The notes beneath the pieces were generated by a model, which saw nothing but the letters and a program-made list of their open reading frames with translations, was not told where the DNA came from and did not search any database. From Neobacillus massiliamazoniensis (GTDB lineage Bacteria > Bacillota > Bacilli > Bacillales > Cytobacillaceae), in the NCBI RefSeq assembly GCF_001048695.1, contig NZ_CVRB01000002.1, positions 186,001-250,000 of the forward strand: a DNA stretch of 64,000 nucleotides. Reading direction: 5' to 3'. Positions within the stretch are counted from its first letter, which is position 1. Each line of letters starts with the position of its first letter. Positions 50,830 to 60,705 of this stretch are shown one piece after another. Position numbers and translations under genes: made by a program.

Positions 50830-50906
50830 ATCAGTCCTTTGTTTAGCATTATTTATCTGTGATGATAATGGTCAATCCTTAACTTTGTATTAAAATTTTT
50901 CAACAC

Positions 50907-50939
50907 TAAAAAAACCTTTAGCTATGCTAAAAGGTTTTG
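50907..50939 (-). terminator. Terminator of the thrE pair
   Basis: Minus strand AAAACCTTTTAGC and GCTAAAGGTTTT pair, followed by TTTAG. It overlaps the stop of the second gene. Confidence 0.8.
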
Positions 50940-51385
50940 AGTGGTTTATTTTTTTTTCGTTTCAATTTTAGGAAAATTTGGTTAAGGACTTCGGCAAAAA
51001 CAAGTCCAAATGCAATCGCACCTGAAAGCATAAGTACTTTCGCGGCAGATGCCACTGCTGAGTTATAATTATTTTCAACAAAATACCTCATGGCATTATA
51101 GGCAAGTCCTCCAGGTACTAAAGGGATGATTCCAGCAACGCTATAAATAATTACAGGGGTTTTATATATTTTCGCTAACACATGACTGAGGCTTCCAACA
51201 AAAAGGGTTGCCGCAAATGTTGCCGTTACCATATCTTTGCTGTAGCCCTCGATTAGATAATAAAGAATCCAGCCGCCCATACCAATAAGCCCACACTTTA
51301 CTAGCGTTTGCTTTGGTGCATTGAAAATGATACCAAAGGCACTGGTGGCAATAAAACTGGTGATCAATTGTGCAAAAATATCCAT
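50927..51385 (-). CDS. Threonine/serine exporter family, small subunit (ThrE C-half, YjjB-like)
   Basis: A 152-residue membrane protein with five helices; SVAGIIPLVPGGLAYNAMRYFV is the conserved segment of the ThrE_2 domain. In many bacteria ThrE is split, as here, with the larger subunit encoded 18 bases upstream. It exports small amino or organic acids; the substrate is not evident. ATG follows AGGAGGTGGCGG. Confidence 0.87.
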   Translation of the reverse strand: MDIFAQLITSFIATSAFGIIFNAPKQTLVKCGLIGMGGWILYYLIEGYSKDMVTATFAATLFVGSLSHVLAKIYKTPVIIYSVAGIIPLVPGGLAYNAMRYFVENNYNSAVASAAKVLMLSGAIAFGLVFAEVLNQIFLKLKRKKNKPLKTF

Positions 51386-51403
51386 CCTCCGCCACCTCCT
51401 TTA

Positions 51404-52171
51404 TTACACAAATGGAAACACGATTGCAATTCCGGAACCGATAGCAAAAGCGGTAAGGAAAGCCTCTGCTCCCTTTGATAATCCTGAGACTAGATGTCCC
51501 GCCATCAAGTCCCTTACCGCATTCGTCACTAAAAGACCAGGTACCAAGCTCATCACCGATCCAATGATGATTTTATCTAACTGGTGGCCTAGTCCTATTT
51601 TGACAAATAAGAACGACAAGAACCCAATCAAAAATGATGCCAGGAACTCAGAAAAGAACCTAATGGGAACAAAACGATGAAAATAGACAAAGGCAAAATA
51701 ACCGATTCCGCCGGAAATCATCGCCGGGATGAAATCATTCCAGCCCCCGTTAAACATAATCATAAAACAGCCGCTGGCCAATGATGCAGCAGCAACCTGA
51801 ATCATGATGGGGAACGATAAATTCAAGGAATCAATCTCGTTCAATTGCTCTAAAGCTTCTTTAAGATTGACTTCACCACTACTAATTTTTCTTGAAATAC
51901 TATTGACCAACGCAACCTTTTTCAAATCGGTTGAGCGCTCGGAGATTCGAATTAACCTCGTCTTGGCAGGCTCGGGCTCGTCTCCCTCTGCGGAAAAAAT
52001 AATCCCTGTCGGTGTAACATAGCTATGCGTCTTTTCAATCCCAAACGCTGCGGCCATCCGCATCATCGTATCCTCTACCCGATACGTCTCCCCGCCGCTT
52101 TGAAGAATAATTTTACCAGCTAACAAGCAAACTTCCATAATTTCATAAATTTTCAATTCCTGCTTATCCAT
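51404..52171 (-). CDS. Threonine/serine exporter family, large subunit (ThrE N-half, YjjP-like)
   Basis: A 255-residue protein with a cytosolic N-terminal domain (LAGKIILQSGGETYRVEDTMMRMAAAFGIEK) that is the ThrE/YjjP signature, then five helices (with VMSLVPGLLVTNAVRDLMAGH). It pairs with the small subunit downstream. The start ATG follows TGGAGAGAT. Confidence 0.9.
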   Translation of the reverse strand: MDKQELKIYEIMEVCLLAGKIILQSGGETYRVEDTMMRMAAAFGIEKTHSYVTPTGIIFSAEGDEPEPAKTRLIRISERSTDLKKVALVNSISRKISSGEVNLKEALEQLNEIDSLNLSFPIMIQVAAASLASGCFMIMFNGGWNDFIPAMISGGIGYFAFVYFHRFVPIRFFSEFLASFLIGFLSFLFVKIGLGHQLDKIIIGSVMSLVPGLLVTNAVRDLMAGHLVSGLSKGAEAFLTAFAIGSGIAIVFPFV

Positions 52172-52341
52172 TGATATCTCTCCAGTTTATTACTCCATAT
52201 GTTAACTAGTTTAAATCATAACAAAGGTCCTAGGCAATCAGCATATTGACTTAATGCTTTTAGAATAATGTTTTATTTTTGTAAAAGCATATTTTTCAAA
52301 AATTATCCCCTAGATTGTAGGTGAATAGACCGAACAACAGC

Positions 52342-52376
52342 AGCCTGTCATCCTTTTAGATGCAGGCTGTTTTTAC
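52342..52376 (+). terminator. Hairpin of unclear owner
   Basis: CAGCCTGTCATC and GATGCAGGCTG pair, followed by TTTTTAC on the plus strand. No plus-strand gene lies between it and the divergent thrE promoter, so it may end an unannotated RNA or be a repeat. Confidence 0.4.
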
Positions 52377-52447
52377 TTCTTTGATATAATAATTTCTCTA
52401 CTTTTTGCTTTTTATTCATAACTGATTTTCTCGGACCTTTTTTTATT

Positions 52448-52689
52448 GGCTGTGTTAAACTAGCCTGTTGATTTCCACTCAAGAAGCGAGCATCCGCGGG
52501 CGGTCCGGGGAGCCGGCGCTTAAACGCCTGCGGGGTCTCCCTCCCCTGCCCCGTACTCCCGCAGGACATTGAATTACATCCTTGAATCCGCCCACGCACG
52601 AAGGAAATGCGATAGCATTTTCGAGGAGTCGAGCGCCTTCCGCTCCAATCAACATAGTTACAAAATCAACAATGACCTTTACCACAGCC
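52448..52689 (+). repeat. MITE-like repeat family A, long form (copy 3)
   Basis: GGCTGTGTTAAACTAGCCTG to CCTTTACCACAGCC, with the GC-rich core and the 61-bp segment. It adjoins the stop codon of the ABC permease gene at 52696. Confidence 0.9.
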
Positions 52690-52695
52690 TTGTTA

Positions 52696-54336
52696 TTAAA
52701 AATTCCATATCGTTTTATAAGCCGATTTCCAAGCAAAAATAGTGATGACAACGAGCAAGATTAAGTAAACAAACACTCCGTATGGAATAAAGGTGACAGC
52801 AAAATGAAGCCCTGCCAAAATGCCTGCCAACAGTATTGCAAAAATCATTTTGATTCCCGAATTCTGCTGAATATCCTCAAACGACTCTGAAAAAGGGAGT
52901 GACCCTTTCAGATAGTTCGAGCAAATTACCGTGTATAAAATAGAGGTTACAAACACTACCAAAAGGTCAGGGATGATCTTTATTCCGAAAATAAACATAA
53001 AAATGAAGCTTGAGACCAAAAAGACTGGAAAAAAGAGATTAGAAATAAATACCTTTAAAACTGCGCTGTATAATGGTGCTAGGTTCGAAACGGGTGCCGT
53101 TTTATACAACCAAGCACCTTTATATTTCCCAGAGTACTTCAACATCGCGACAGCATTAGGAATCATCAAGCAAGACATATAGATCGCTAAATAACTCTTG
53201 CCGGAAGCTAATTCAGCATAAGAATAAATTTGAAGTTGATTAAACAGAATCACGAACGGAAGAACTATGGATAGACCTAATGCCGGATATACTTTTAATC
53301 GAAACTCTCTTTCGTTTCGCATCATATTATCTGCAAATCGAAAAAATACTCTCTCTTCAGCACTGCTACAAAGAACACCTGCTAACCAATTTTTCCACTT
53401 GCGGTCCTTTCGTCTTCTTTCGCCGCTGTTATTCGTTAATTTTTGTAGATTCTTCTCGAAGGATGGCATCATCTTGTTATACACAAAAATAGAAAGAACC
53501 GGAATCACTACGGCTAAGATTGAAAAACCGATAAAATAATTACTGAAATGACGGTTTAGGATTAGCTCAAATGGTGCCCCAAACCAAAAAGGTGGAATAA
53601 GAAACTGCCACCAGCTTGGTGAAAAGGTAAATTTCAAATTGACTAAGCTAAAAGCCCTACCTAAAACCTGGTACCCAATTGCAATCGAAACAGATAGACC
53701 GATTTGAACATAATTTATAATATCCTTAAGCTTTTCACCATCAAAGAAGCGTAAAATAAAATAATAAATGATAGATGTTAACACAACAATGAATAAATTG
53801 ACTAAAATGAGCCCGATTATAGCAAGTAGAAAGAATATTAATCCATGCCTAGCTGTCCCGATTGCTACTGGCAATGCAGTGATCGAAGCAGTTAGAAAAA
53901 ATAGATAGATGGATATATGAACCGTTTTTGCTGCATTGATGGTCTTTTTTTCAATGGGTTTCGTCTGGAGAATTCCCTTGTCCCTGACATCGAGGAGAAC
54001 ATTGGAAAAGTCAGAAATCATCGATGTCATGACGAGAAACATGACCATTCCAAAAAAGGCACTCATTTGATATATATAATTTTCTCCAAAGGTGATAAAA
54101 GGAATAAATATGATGCTAATTAAAACATACATAAACAGCGACTTGATAAACCCATTTTCTTCTGGCTTATTTTTATTCTTTTTCTTTGCCTGCTGATTAA
54201 AGACTGTAGGGGTCCTGCGTCCGTCCATTGTTAATTTAACCGCCAATATTTTTCTCATGGTAGGATAATCGATGCCAAATCGTTCGAAAAGCACGCGAAA
54301 TAGATCTAATATTTTTAAAGTTCGGAAGTCTTTCAC
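52696..54336 (-). CDS. ABC transporter permease
   Basis: A 546-residue membrane protein with about twelve helices in two sets separated by a charged stretch (NNSGERRRKDRKWKNW). It has no substrate-binding domain. It lies three bases after the ATPase gene in the same orientation and together they form an ABC transporter of the large-permease type found in Bacillus (YthPQ-like). Direction and cargo are unknown; export is likely. The family A repeat begins right after the stop. Confidence 0.82.
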   Translation of the reverse strand: MKDFRTLKILDLFRVLFERFGIDYPTMRKILAVKLTMDGRRTPTVFNQQAKKKNKNKPEENGFIKSLFMYVLISIIFIPFITFGENYIYQMSAFFGMVMFLVMTSMISDFSNVLLDVRDKGILQTKPIEKKTINAAKTVHISIYLFFLTASITALPVAIGTARHGLIFFLLAIIGLILVNLFIVVLTSIIYYFILRFFDGEKLKDIINYVQIGLSVSIAIGYQVLGRAFSLVNLKFTFSPSWWQFLIPPFWFGAPFELILNRHFSNYFIGFSILAVVIPVLSIFVYNKMMPSFEKNLQKLTNNSGERRRKDRKWKNWLAGVLCSSAEERVFFRFADNMMRNEREFRLKVYPALGLSIVLPFVILFNQLQIYSYAELASGKSYLAIYMSCLMIPNAVAMLKYSGKYKGAWLYKTAPVSNLAPLYSAVLKVFISNLFFPVFLVSSFIFMFIFGIKIIPDLLVVFVTSILYTVICSNYLKGSLPFSESFEDIQQNSGIKMIFAILLAGILAGLHFAVTFIPYGVFVYLILLVVITIFAWKSAYKTIWNF

Positions 54337-54339
54337 GGT

Positions 54340-55137
54340 CTACACCTCTTGAACAATGGACACAAATTCCTCGGCCAGCGCTTGATGTTCATTAAAACCA
54401 GTAAGCTGATTAAAAATCTGTTCCAGCGTTCCCTCTTTATTTTGCTCCTTTAATTCTTTGAAACTCCCATCTGCAACGATCTTTCCATCATTGATTAATA
54501 TAATCCGATTACTTATTTTCTCAACTACATCCATGATATGAGAAGAGTAGAAAATCGTTTTTCCATTAGCAGCAAGTATGTCTAGAATTTCTTTAAACAC
54601 CATTACGCTATTGGCATCAAGCCCACTTAACGGCTCATCCAAAAACAAGAGGTCCGGATTATGTATCAGACTTGAAATAATTAGTACCTTTTGTCGCATC
54701 CCTTTTGAGTAAGAGGCGATGCGGGAGTGGTAAACCTCTTCTAAACCAAAGACCTTCATCAATCTTTGTGCTTTTTCATCTGCTTCCATAAAATCCATTC
54801 CATATAATTCACCAACAAAGGTTAAGTACTCCCTCGCAGTAAGATTATCATAGAGCTCGGCAATTTCTGGAACATAACCAATTTTCCTCTTATAGTCGAT
54901 ATTCTTGTCAGTGACTTCTTCCCCGAAAATTTCCACCTTGCCGGAATAATCTCCCTCAAGCCCTAACAAAATCTTTATTGTCGTGCTTTTCCCGGCTCCA
55001 TTTGGTCCAATATAGCCTATAATTTGGCCGCGATGGACCGTTAAATCAATCCCCTTTAAAACCGTTTTTGTTCCATAGTCCTTTTTTAAATCCTTTAAGC
55101 ATAATACGACTTCTTGGTTCGTTTCGATGTCAATCAC
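54340..55137 (-). CDS. ABC transporter ATPase
   Basis: A 265-residue ATPase with Walker A GPNGAGKST, signature SYSKGMRQK, Walker B LLFLDEPLSGLD and H-loop SSHIMD. The C-terminal extension ends ALAEEFVSIVQEV. Its partner is the downstream permease. The GTG at 55137 is the only upstream start, but AGAGGG is directly next to it, so the exact start is uncertain. Confidence 0.88.
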   Translation of the reverse strand: MIDIETNQEVVLCLKDLKKDYGTKTVLKGIDLTVHRGQIIGYIGPNGAGKSTTIKILLGLEGDYSGKVEIFGEEVTDKNIDYKRKIGYVPEIAELYDNLTAREYLTFVGELYGMDFMEADEKAQRLMKVFGLEEVYHSRIASYSKGMRQKVLIISSLIHNPDLLFLDEPLSGLDANSVMVFKEILDILAANGKTIFYSSHIMDVVEKISNRIILINDGKIVADGSFKELKEQNKEGTLEQIFNQLTGFNEHQALAEEFVSIVQEV

Positions 55138-55197
55138 CCTCTTTTATTTAACTATTCTAATAGTAACATATTTTTCCTATTTTTCTATAAAAAACAA

Positions 55198-55238
55198 AAA
55201 AGCTGACGAAAGGGATTCCCTAAAGTCAGCTTTTTGTG
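55198..55238 (-). terminator. Intrinsic terminator
   Basis: AAAAAGCTGAC and GTCAGCTTTTT pair, with T-runs on both strands. It ends the yfkAB-fragment transcript before the ABC operon. Confidence 0.85.
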
Positions 55239-55286
55239 TCTCTCAACATCTTATATTTGTATTTCAAATCTAATTTTCGTTTTCTA

Positions 55287-55793
55287 TTAAAAAATACTAT
55301 TTCTCAGGTTTTTTTCTATTTTCGCACGCATACAAACAAAATCAATATCTTGATAATAACTGTTTTTTACAAGAATATTAGGTCCAAGACATAAAACAGC
55401 GGGACAGTGGCAGCTTAATTCCTTCGCAATGCTTGAGTCTATCCACTTTTCGTAGGCAGCTGGCAAGGTGGAAGTTTGAATGTTTCCAAGCGGTGGTGTA
55501 TCACCAAAATCCGTTACAATAATATCTCCATTAAAAATATTAATATTAAGGCGTGAACGGCCATCAGGAGCATTTCTAACCGTTACATTTTTACTCTGGT
55601 ACATCCTTTTTAATAAATCTAAATCCTCTTGTTTGGAGCTGCATTCATAGAATGGCAAAGTCCCGAACAGCATCCAAACCTTTTCATCTCGGACATCGAG
55701 CAAATGATGAATGGCCGCCATTATTTCTTCAAGTGTTAATCCTTCAAGGTTACTGGCAAAATCGCTTGGGTACATCGATTGTAATGAATCTCC
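55287..55793 (-). pseudogene. yfkAB: C-terminal fragment of radical-SAM/CxCxxxxC protein YfkAB
   Basis: The 162-residue frame beginning MYPSDFASNLEGL contains WMLFGTLPFYECS, NVTVRNAPDGRSRLNINIF, IIVTDFGDTPPLGN and the CxCxxxxC motif (SCHCPAVLC), all from the C-terminal 40 percent of YfkAB. The N-terminal radical-SAM half with CxxxCxxC is absent. In-frame codons GDSLQS precede the Met, then a TAA at 55794-55796, so the gene is truncated rather than merely misread. Function is probably lost. An AGGAG site lies 14 bases before the ATG, perhaps fortuitous. Confidence 0.75.
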
Positions 55794-55808
55794 TTACGTT
55801 TGACAACC

Positions 55809-55839
55809 AAAAAAACGTTAGTACTTTATAGCACTAACG
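55809..55839 (-). terminator. Intrinsic terminator of the broken gene at 55826-56088
   Basis: Minus strand CGTTAGT and ACTAACG pair, followed by seven T. The stem begins inside the end of the decayed reading frame. Confidence 0.8.
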
Positions 55840-56088
55840 CTTCCAAAAAAGTGTTTTGATTCAATTTTCCATGTGTTTCAATAACTACAGCATGCTTACA
55901 TATGATTATATTCTCATCCAGCTGCTGTGGTCTTCCTATAGCTTTAAAAAGTATCCTTTATTATTGTCAATTGTCCAATCTGAGTCCGTGTAACCTGTTA
56001 TGATGGAGAGCTCCTCATCCGTCTGATTCGCTTCTTTTTAAAGAAACCACTGGCTTTCGCTCTCCACCTCATATTCATTACCATTCAT
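55826..56088 (-). pseudogene. Frameshifted small gene, unknown function
   Basis: Joining frames gives a plausible protein of about 86 residues: MNGNEYEVESESQWFL, then KEANQTDEELSIITGYTDSD and WTIDNKGYFLK, then AIGRPQQLDENIIICKHAVV and IETHGKLNQNTF before TAA. The breaks fall at two homopolymer runs (CTTTAAAAAG and ACTTTTTAAAG). A terminator follows. Two shifts could also be sequencing errors, in which case the gene is intact. No family recognised. It is in the same orientation as the large ATPase. Confidence 0.5.
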
Positions 56089-56128
56089 AAAGATTTCTTA
56101 TCAAGGCTTTTTCGAATTCGTTCAAATT

Positions 56129-56263
56129 TTACTTCTGTTTCATTTTCCTTGATAGGTCTGAGACCATTGGACGAAGAGTATCTTTCACTACAGGTAATAA
56201 GGCCTTTGAAGCAAAAACAAGTGCTGCGCTAATGACAATGCGGTTTAAATTTCTTTCAAGCAC
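56129..56263 (-). CDS. Short DUF5132-like protein (probably truncated paralogue)
   Basis: A 44-residue product from a GTG after AAAGGAGG. It has a hydrophobic N terminus (RIVISAALVFASKALLPVVKDTLRP) and ends RKMKQK. The segment ALLPVVKDTLRPMVSDL matches YPVIKDTFRPIAHDL in the protein at the end of the window. After the stop, another frame reads EVKFERIRKSLDKKSL, matching EIKFERMKKSLDKDIF there, so this copy seems to have lost about 17 codons and gained a frameshift. It lies 52 bases after the ATPase gene. Confidence 0.6.
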   Translation of the reverse strand: MLERNLNRIVISAALVFASKALLPVVKDTLRPMVSDLSRKMKQK

Positions 56264-56315
56264 GATAGACCCTCCTTTAGGTAAACTATCCCCTCTTTAT
56301 TATACCTTTTTATTC

Positions 56316-59300
56316 CTATGCTATTGCCACAGACAGCCGGGTTTTAGGCTCTATTCTGCGAGGCATTGATATCCATAATCTTGAAACAGCTTTAGCAAGC
56401 TTAGCTGAAGCGGTTATCACTAACAGAATCGGAGCCCAGTTCCAAAGAGGGATGGAAACAGTTTTAAATATTGCTGCTAACGGTGGAATATAAATGACAC
56501 CAAACAATGATAACAACGATATTCCAAGTGCTCCAACTAAGAAACGGTCTTTTGTCCAATCATTTATCGATTCCTGAGATCCAGCCTGCCTCCAAGAAAA
56601 TGTCTGTATCAGCCTTCCTGTTACTAATGTAGCGAATGCAACCGTTTGGGCAGCAGCTAATGACATACCGGCTCTAAGGCCCCAAACGAATAGTCCAAGT
56701 GATCCAATCCCTAATATCACACCCCTGGTTATGACTTGCTTATATAGAGCACTATCTAATATCTCTTGTCGTTTTGTTTCCTTTGTTTTATTGCCAGGAT
56801 TTACCGCAAGAATAATGGCAGGAAGGGCATCCGTAAGCATATTCATCAGCATTATTTGCACAGGAACAATTGGAAGCGGCAGACCTGCCAAAACAGCCGT
56901 TGAAGTCACAAGCATTTCCGCCAGATTTCCGCTTAATAAGCAGCCAATCGCTTTTCTAATATTCCCTATGATCGTTCTTCCTTCTTTAACTCCATCTACT
57001 ATTGACCCAAAATGATCTTCTTTTAGAACCATATCGGCAGTTTCCTTCGTTACCTGGGTACCCGTTTGCCCCATCGCTATGCCGACATCGGCTTTTTTAA
57101 TGGCTGGAGAATCATTTACCCCATCGCCTGTCATGGCAACGATATGTCCATTTTCCTGAAGAATGGTGACGATACGAAGTTTATGTTCGGGAGTGACTCT
57201 GGCATAAATAGCGATTTCATCAATAATATTTTTTAACTCTTGGTCAGAAAGATGATCCAGTTCTTCTCCTGTAATAATTCTCATACCGTTTTCATAAATC
57301 CTGACTTGTTTAGCGATTGATAAAGCTGTTAGGGGGTGATCCCCGGTTATCATAACTGGTCTAATACCCAATTCAATAGCTTCACGAATACTTTTTTCAA
57401 CCTCAGGTTTCGGAGGATCGATCATACCCGCCATTCCTGCATAGATCATTCCTGAATCTGAATGATCTTCACAATTATGACGGGATTTCTTGTCTAATTC
57501 CTGATAAGCAACCCCTAAAACCCTTAGTGCCTGGTTCGCAAGGCTGTTATTCTGTTCTATAATTTGCGTTCGAACCTTTTCAGTTAATTGATACTTCTTT
57601 CCGTTTTTCAGATAGTATGAACAATTGTTCAAAAGCTTCTCAACAGAACCTTTAGACATGACAAAACATTGCTCTTTGTCATTTTCATGATGGCAAACAA
57701 TACTCATCTTTCCACTGTTTGAGTCAAACGGGATTTCCTCCAGACGTTTCCATCCAGTATTGTATTTTGTCAATCCGCCATGTTTAGCGGCAAGTGTAAG
57801 CAGTGCTCCTTCTGTCGGATCTCCTTTCACATTCCACCGCCCATCCTCTTGAAGCAATTGAGAATTATTACAGAGCACACCAATTTTTATGATCTGTTCC
57901 AAGTCCTCAGAGCTTTTATTAGACAAAATGGTTTCGTTTATATCTCCTTCAGGAATATACCCCTCACCGGTTACTGTATAATCATTCCCTACTGTGAGAA
58001 TGCGTTTAACCGTCATTTCATTCTTCGTTAAAGTTCCTGTTTTGTCCGAACAAATAACCGTTGTTCTTCCCAATGTTTCAAGAGCCGACAGCTTTCGCAC
58101 TAGCGCCTTTTTCTTTGCCATTCGAAATATTCCAGCTGTCAGGGCAGAGGTAATGGTTATCGGAAGCCCTTCAGGAATAGCCGATGCTGTTAATGCTACA
58201 GATGTCGTCACCATCTCAGTTATAGGTACTCCCCTAATGAGCCCGGTCATAAAGACGAGCGCTCCAATGGCAAGGGCACCTTTCATGAATTTTTTACTTA
58301 TCTTTGTCACTTGCTTTTGTAATGGTGTTGTTTGGTCCTCTTCTACTGTTAAAAGAGATAGAAGATGCCCCATTTCCGTATGTTTACCTGTTTGAACGAC
58401 AATTGCCCTGCATTTGCCACGGGTAATGTGTGTGCCCATATAAAGCATATTTGTTCGATCTGCAATTGGCACGTTATCTTTTAATGTCGTTTCCTTCTTA
58501 ATGACAGGAAGTGATTCCCCGGTCAATGCTGATTCATTAGCTTCTAAATTCCAAGCTTGAAGGATGCGAAGATCGGCAGGTACACGATCACCTGCATTTA
58601 ACTCCACGATATCACCAGGTACTAAATCAAATGCTGCAATCTCCTTTACATCGCCCGCGCGTAAAACATGGCAGTTAGGAGGTACAAATTGACTCATTGT
58701 TTCTACTGCCCGATCAGCCTTTCTTTCCTGAATCGTACTGATTCCGGCATTTATCAGGAGAATCGTACCCATAATGATTCCATCAAACAAATGTCCAGTT
58801 ACCGCACTAAGAATGGCAGTCGCTCCCAACACTTGTGTGGTAAATTCCTTAATCTGGCCAAAATACGTCTTAGTCCAATTAGAACGCACTTTTGGAACAA
58901 GCTGGTTTTTCCCGTATAAGGAAACCGCTTCATTTACTTGCCCGGTACTAAGTCCGAGATGGATGTCATTATTAAAATGTCTAATTATCTCATTTGGACT
59001 TTTGGTATGCCATTGGATTCCACCATTTGCACCTTGAACTGCAGATTTCCCGATTAGATTAGAGGTACCAAACCTTCGCTCAGTCCATTTTTTTGCTGAG
59101 GACATAAATGTCAACGAAAGGGCATCACTTATGAGATTTACTAGTGGTGCAGTAATAACCATCGGAATGGCTATTGTGGATCCAACTAGATTCCATGCTT
59201 TCGTTATCCAAATATTTCGTTTTACTATACGATTTAACTCTTTTCCATTTTGCAGGGTTTTTGCGATATTTGTTAACTGCTCAATAGTGCAGTAAGGATA

Positions 59301-60575
59301 GAATGAAACCACCTTACTATTTTCAGATACATTATTTTTTACAACAACTAGTACTTCTTCACGTTTCCTTATGTTTAGGTCATTTTGTGAAATCAGGCGG
59401 ATATTGTATTCACTCAAATCTTTTTCCAGCTTATCTAGGTCATTATTTAACTCATTGTTCACAAACGAAACGTTTCCACCTAGAAATGATGTGAAAAGTG
59501 GAATACATTCACTGCGAATTGTTCCATCTTTTGTAATAAGGGAAACGTCCTCAAAAATCACATTCTTTGTTTGAGCTAATTGATAGATTGAACCGTTAGT
59601 TGGTATTTCTTGCTTATTTTGCCTTGCGACATGTTCCGCCTGTTTCCAAGTGTATTCCGCTGAAACAGTGATAGGGCGTGGATTTGCTGCAAGTAATACA
59701 GCCAGAGAAACGATCGGATTACGAGTTACTGCAAGTGCTGCAGCAGCACCGATAAATCCCAGCTTACTTGCTTTTCGGCTGTAAGCTTCAATTTCCTCTG
59801 ATACATATTCCTGATCTAGTAATTCAGTGTTAACAGTCTTCATTCTTTTCCAGTTTAAGTACTGTATTAAGCTTAATCCTCCTAATACAATTAAATTTTC
59901 CCTTATTAGGGCTAACGTGAGAGCACTTGCTGATAATAAAAGATCTGTATTTAATCTTCCATCATTCTTAAGATTCTTTAATCTCCTTTTTATAAAAGGG
60001 TAACCTGTTCCAACAGAAAGAATCGCAGAAATCAAAAAAGGAACAGGATGCCTGGCGAGTGCGGACCTTCCAAAAAATAATTGCTTTATACCTAAAATCC
60101 CCAGTCCAGTGACTGAAAGGGCTAACGGCAACGGAACTTTATCGTCTGAAGGCGCACGTGCCCGTTGATTATTTGGAAGCGTACTTAAATAAGAGCTGAC
60201 AATCTTTTCATAGGAAGTTTCATGACAGATTGCTCCGGTAGATATTGTCGCAGCGGCTTCAGAGAAACTTTCTGATTGAGTGATGACTGCGGCAGATTGC
60301 AACTCTTCATTAATCCTAAAGCATTGTTTAAAAATCATTTGTTCAAATTGAGAAATGAACAAACACAACTTGTTTAGGGGGAGAGTAGATTCGTCATATT
60401 GGATTAGAATTTTTCCCGTAATTACACTTGCTTCTAGTTGAATAATTCCTTCTATAGAGGAAAACGCCTGCTCAAAATGACAGGCAATTTCAGGATTATC
60501 TTTTAAACCATAAAGCTCGGTTCGTAATCTCCCTGAAATTACGTGATAAGACCTTTTCTTTAGTTCGAATTCCAC
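56316..60575 (-). CDS. Very large fused P-type ATPase (CtpH/CtpI-like)
   Basis: A 1419-residue membrane protein. Residues 1-90 resemble a heavy-metal-associated domain without CxxC. Residues 150-500 look like a degenerate P1B ATPase: ANPRPI where CPx is expected and FEDVSLIT where DKTGTLT is expected. Residues 520-1400 are a complete P2-type pump: TGES (685-688), PEGLP (801-805), DKTGTLT (Asp844), KGDPTEGAL, MITGDH, GDGVNDSPA (1150-1158), NMLTDALP. The P2 half resembles Ca2+/Mn2+ (PMR1-like) ATPases. The arrangement is that of mycobacterial CtpH/CtpI. The transported ion is unproven. Confidence 0.85.
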   Translation of the reverse strand: MEFELKKRSYHVISGRLRTELYGLKDNPEIACHFEQAFSSIEGIIQLEASVITGKILIQYDESTLPLNKLCLFISQFEQMIFKQCFRINEELQSAAVITQSESFSEAAATISTGAICHETSYEKIVSSYLSTLPNNQRARAPSDDKVPLPLALSVTGLGILGIKQLFFGRSALARHPVPFLISAILSVGTGYPFIKRRLKNLKNDGRLNTDLLLSASALTLALIRENLIVLGGLSLIQYLNWKRMKTVNTELLDQEYVSEEIEAYSRKASKLGFIGAAAALAVTRNPIVSLAVLLAANPRPITVSAEYTWKQAEHVARQNKQEIPTNGSIYQLAQTKNVIFEDVSLITKDGTIRSECIPLFTSFLGGNVSFVNNELNNDLDKLEKDLSEYNIRLISQNDLNIRKREEVLVVVKNNVSENSKVVSFYPYCTIEQLTNIAKTLQNGKELNRIVKRNIWITKAWNLVGSTIAIPMVITAPLVNLISDALSLTFMSSAKKWTERRFGTSNLIGKSAVQGANGGIQWHTKSPNEIIRHFNNDIHLGLSTGQVNEAVSLYGKNQLVPKVRSNWTKTYFGQIKEFTTQVLGATAILSAVTGHLFDGIIMGTILLINAGISTIQERKADRAVETMSQFVPPNCHVLRAGDVKEIAAFDLVPGDIVELNAGDRVPADLRILQAWNLEANESALTGESLPVIKKETTLKDNVPIADRTNMLYMGTHITRGKCRAIVVQTGKHTEMGHLLSLLTVEEDQTTPLQKQVTKISKKFMKGALAIGALVFMTGLIRGVPITEMVTTSVALTASAIPEGLPITITSALTAGIFRMAKKKALVRKLSALETLGRTTVICSDKTGTLTKNEMTVKRILTVGNDYTVTGEGYIPEGDINETILSNKSSEDLEQIIKIGVLCNNSQLLQEDGRWNVKGDPTEGALLTLAAKHGGLTKYNTGWKRLEEIPFDSNSGKMSIVCHHENDKEQCFVMSKGSVEKLLNNCSYYLKNGKKYQLTEKVRTQIIEQNNSLANQALRVLGVAYQELDKKSRHNCEDHSDSGMIYAGMAGMIDPPKPEVEKSIREAIELGIRPVMITGDHPLTALSIAKQVRIYENGMRIITGEELDHLSDQELKNIIDEIAIYARVTPEHKLRIVTILQENGHIVAMTGDGVNDSPAIKKADVGIAMGQTGTQVTKETADMVLKEDHFGSIVDGVKEGRTIIGNIRKAIGCLLSGNLAEMLVTSTAVLAGLPLPIVPVQIMLMNMLTDALPAIILAVNPGNKTKETKRQEILDSALYKQVITRGVILGIGSLGLFVWGLRAGMSLAAAQTVAFATLVTGRLIQTFSWRQAGSQESINDWTKDRFLVGALGISLLSLFGVIYIPPLAAIFKTVSIPLWNWAPILLVITASAKLAKAVSRLWISMPRRIEPKTRLSVAIA

Positions 60576-60661
60576 TATGTTTACTCCCCTTGGCTACCGT
60601 GTCTAATTTTTTCATATCTTTCATTTTTAACTTCAATTGGAAATCTATTCATCAAAAAATA

Positions 60662-60696
60662 AAAAAAAGGAACATAAATTTGTTCCTTTTTTTACT
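60662..60696 (-). terminator. Terminator of the glycine-zipper gene
   Basis: Minus strand AAAAAGGAACA and TGTTCCTTTTT pair around AATTTA, with eight T following. It separates the glycine-zipper gene from the ATPase. Confidence 0.88.
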
Positions 60697-60705
60697 GATT
60701 TAGAA

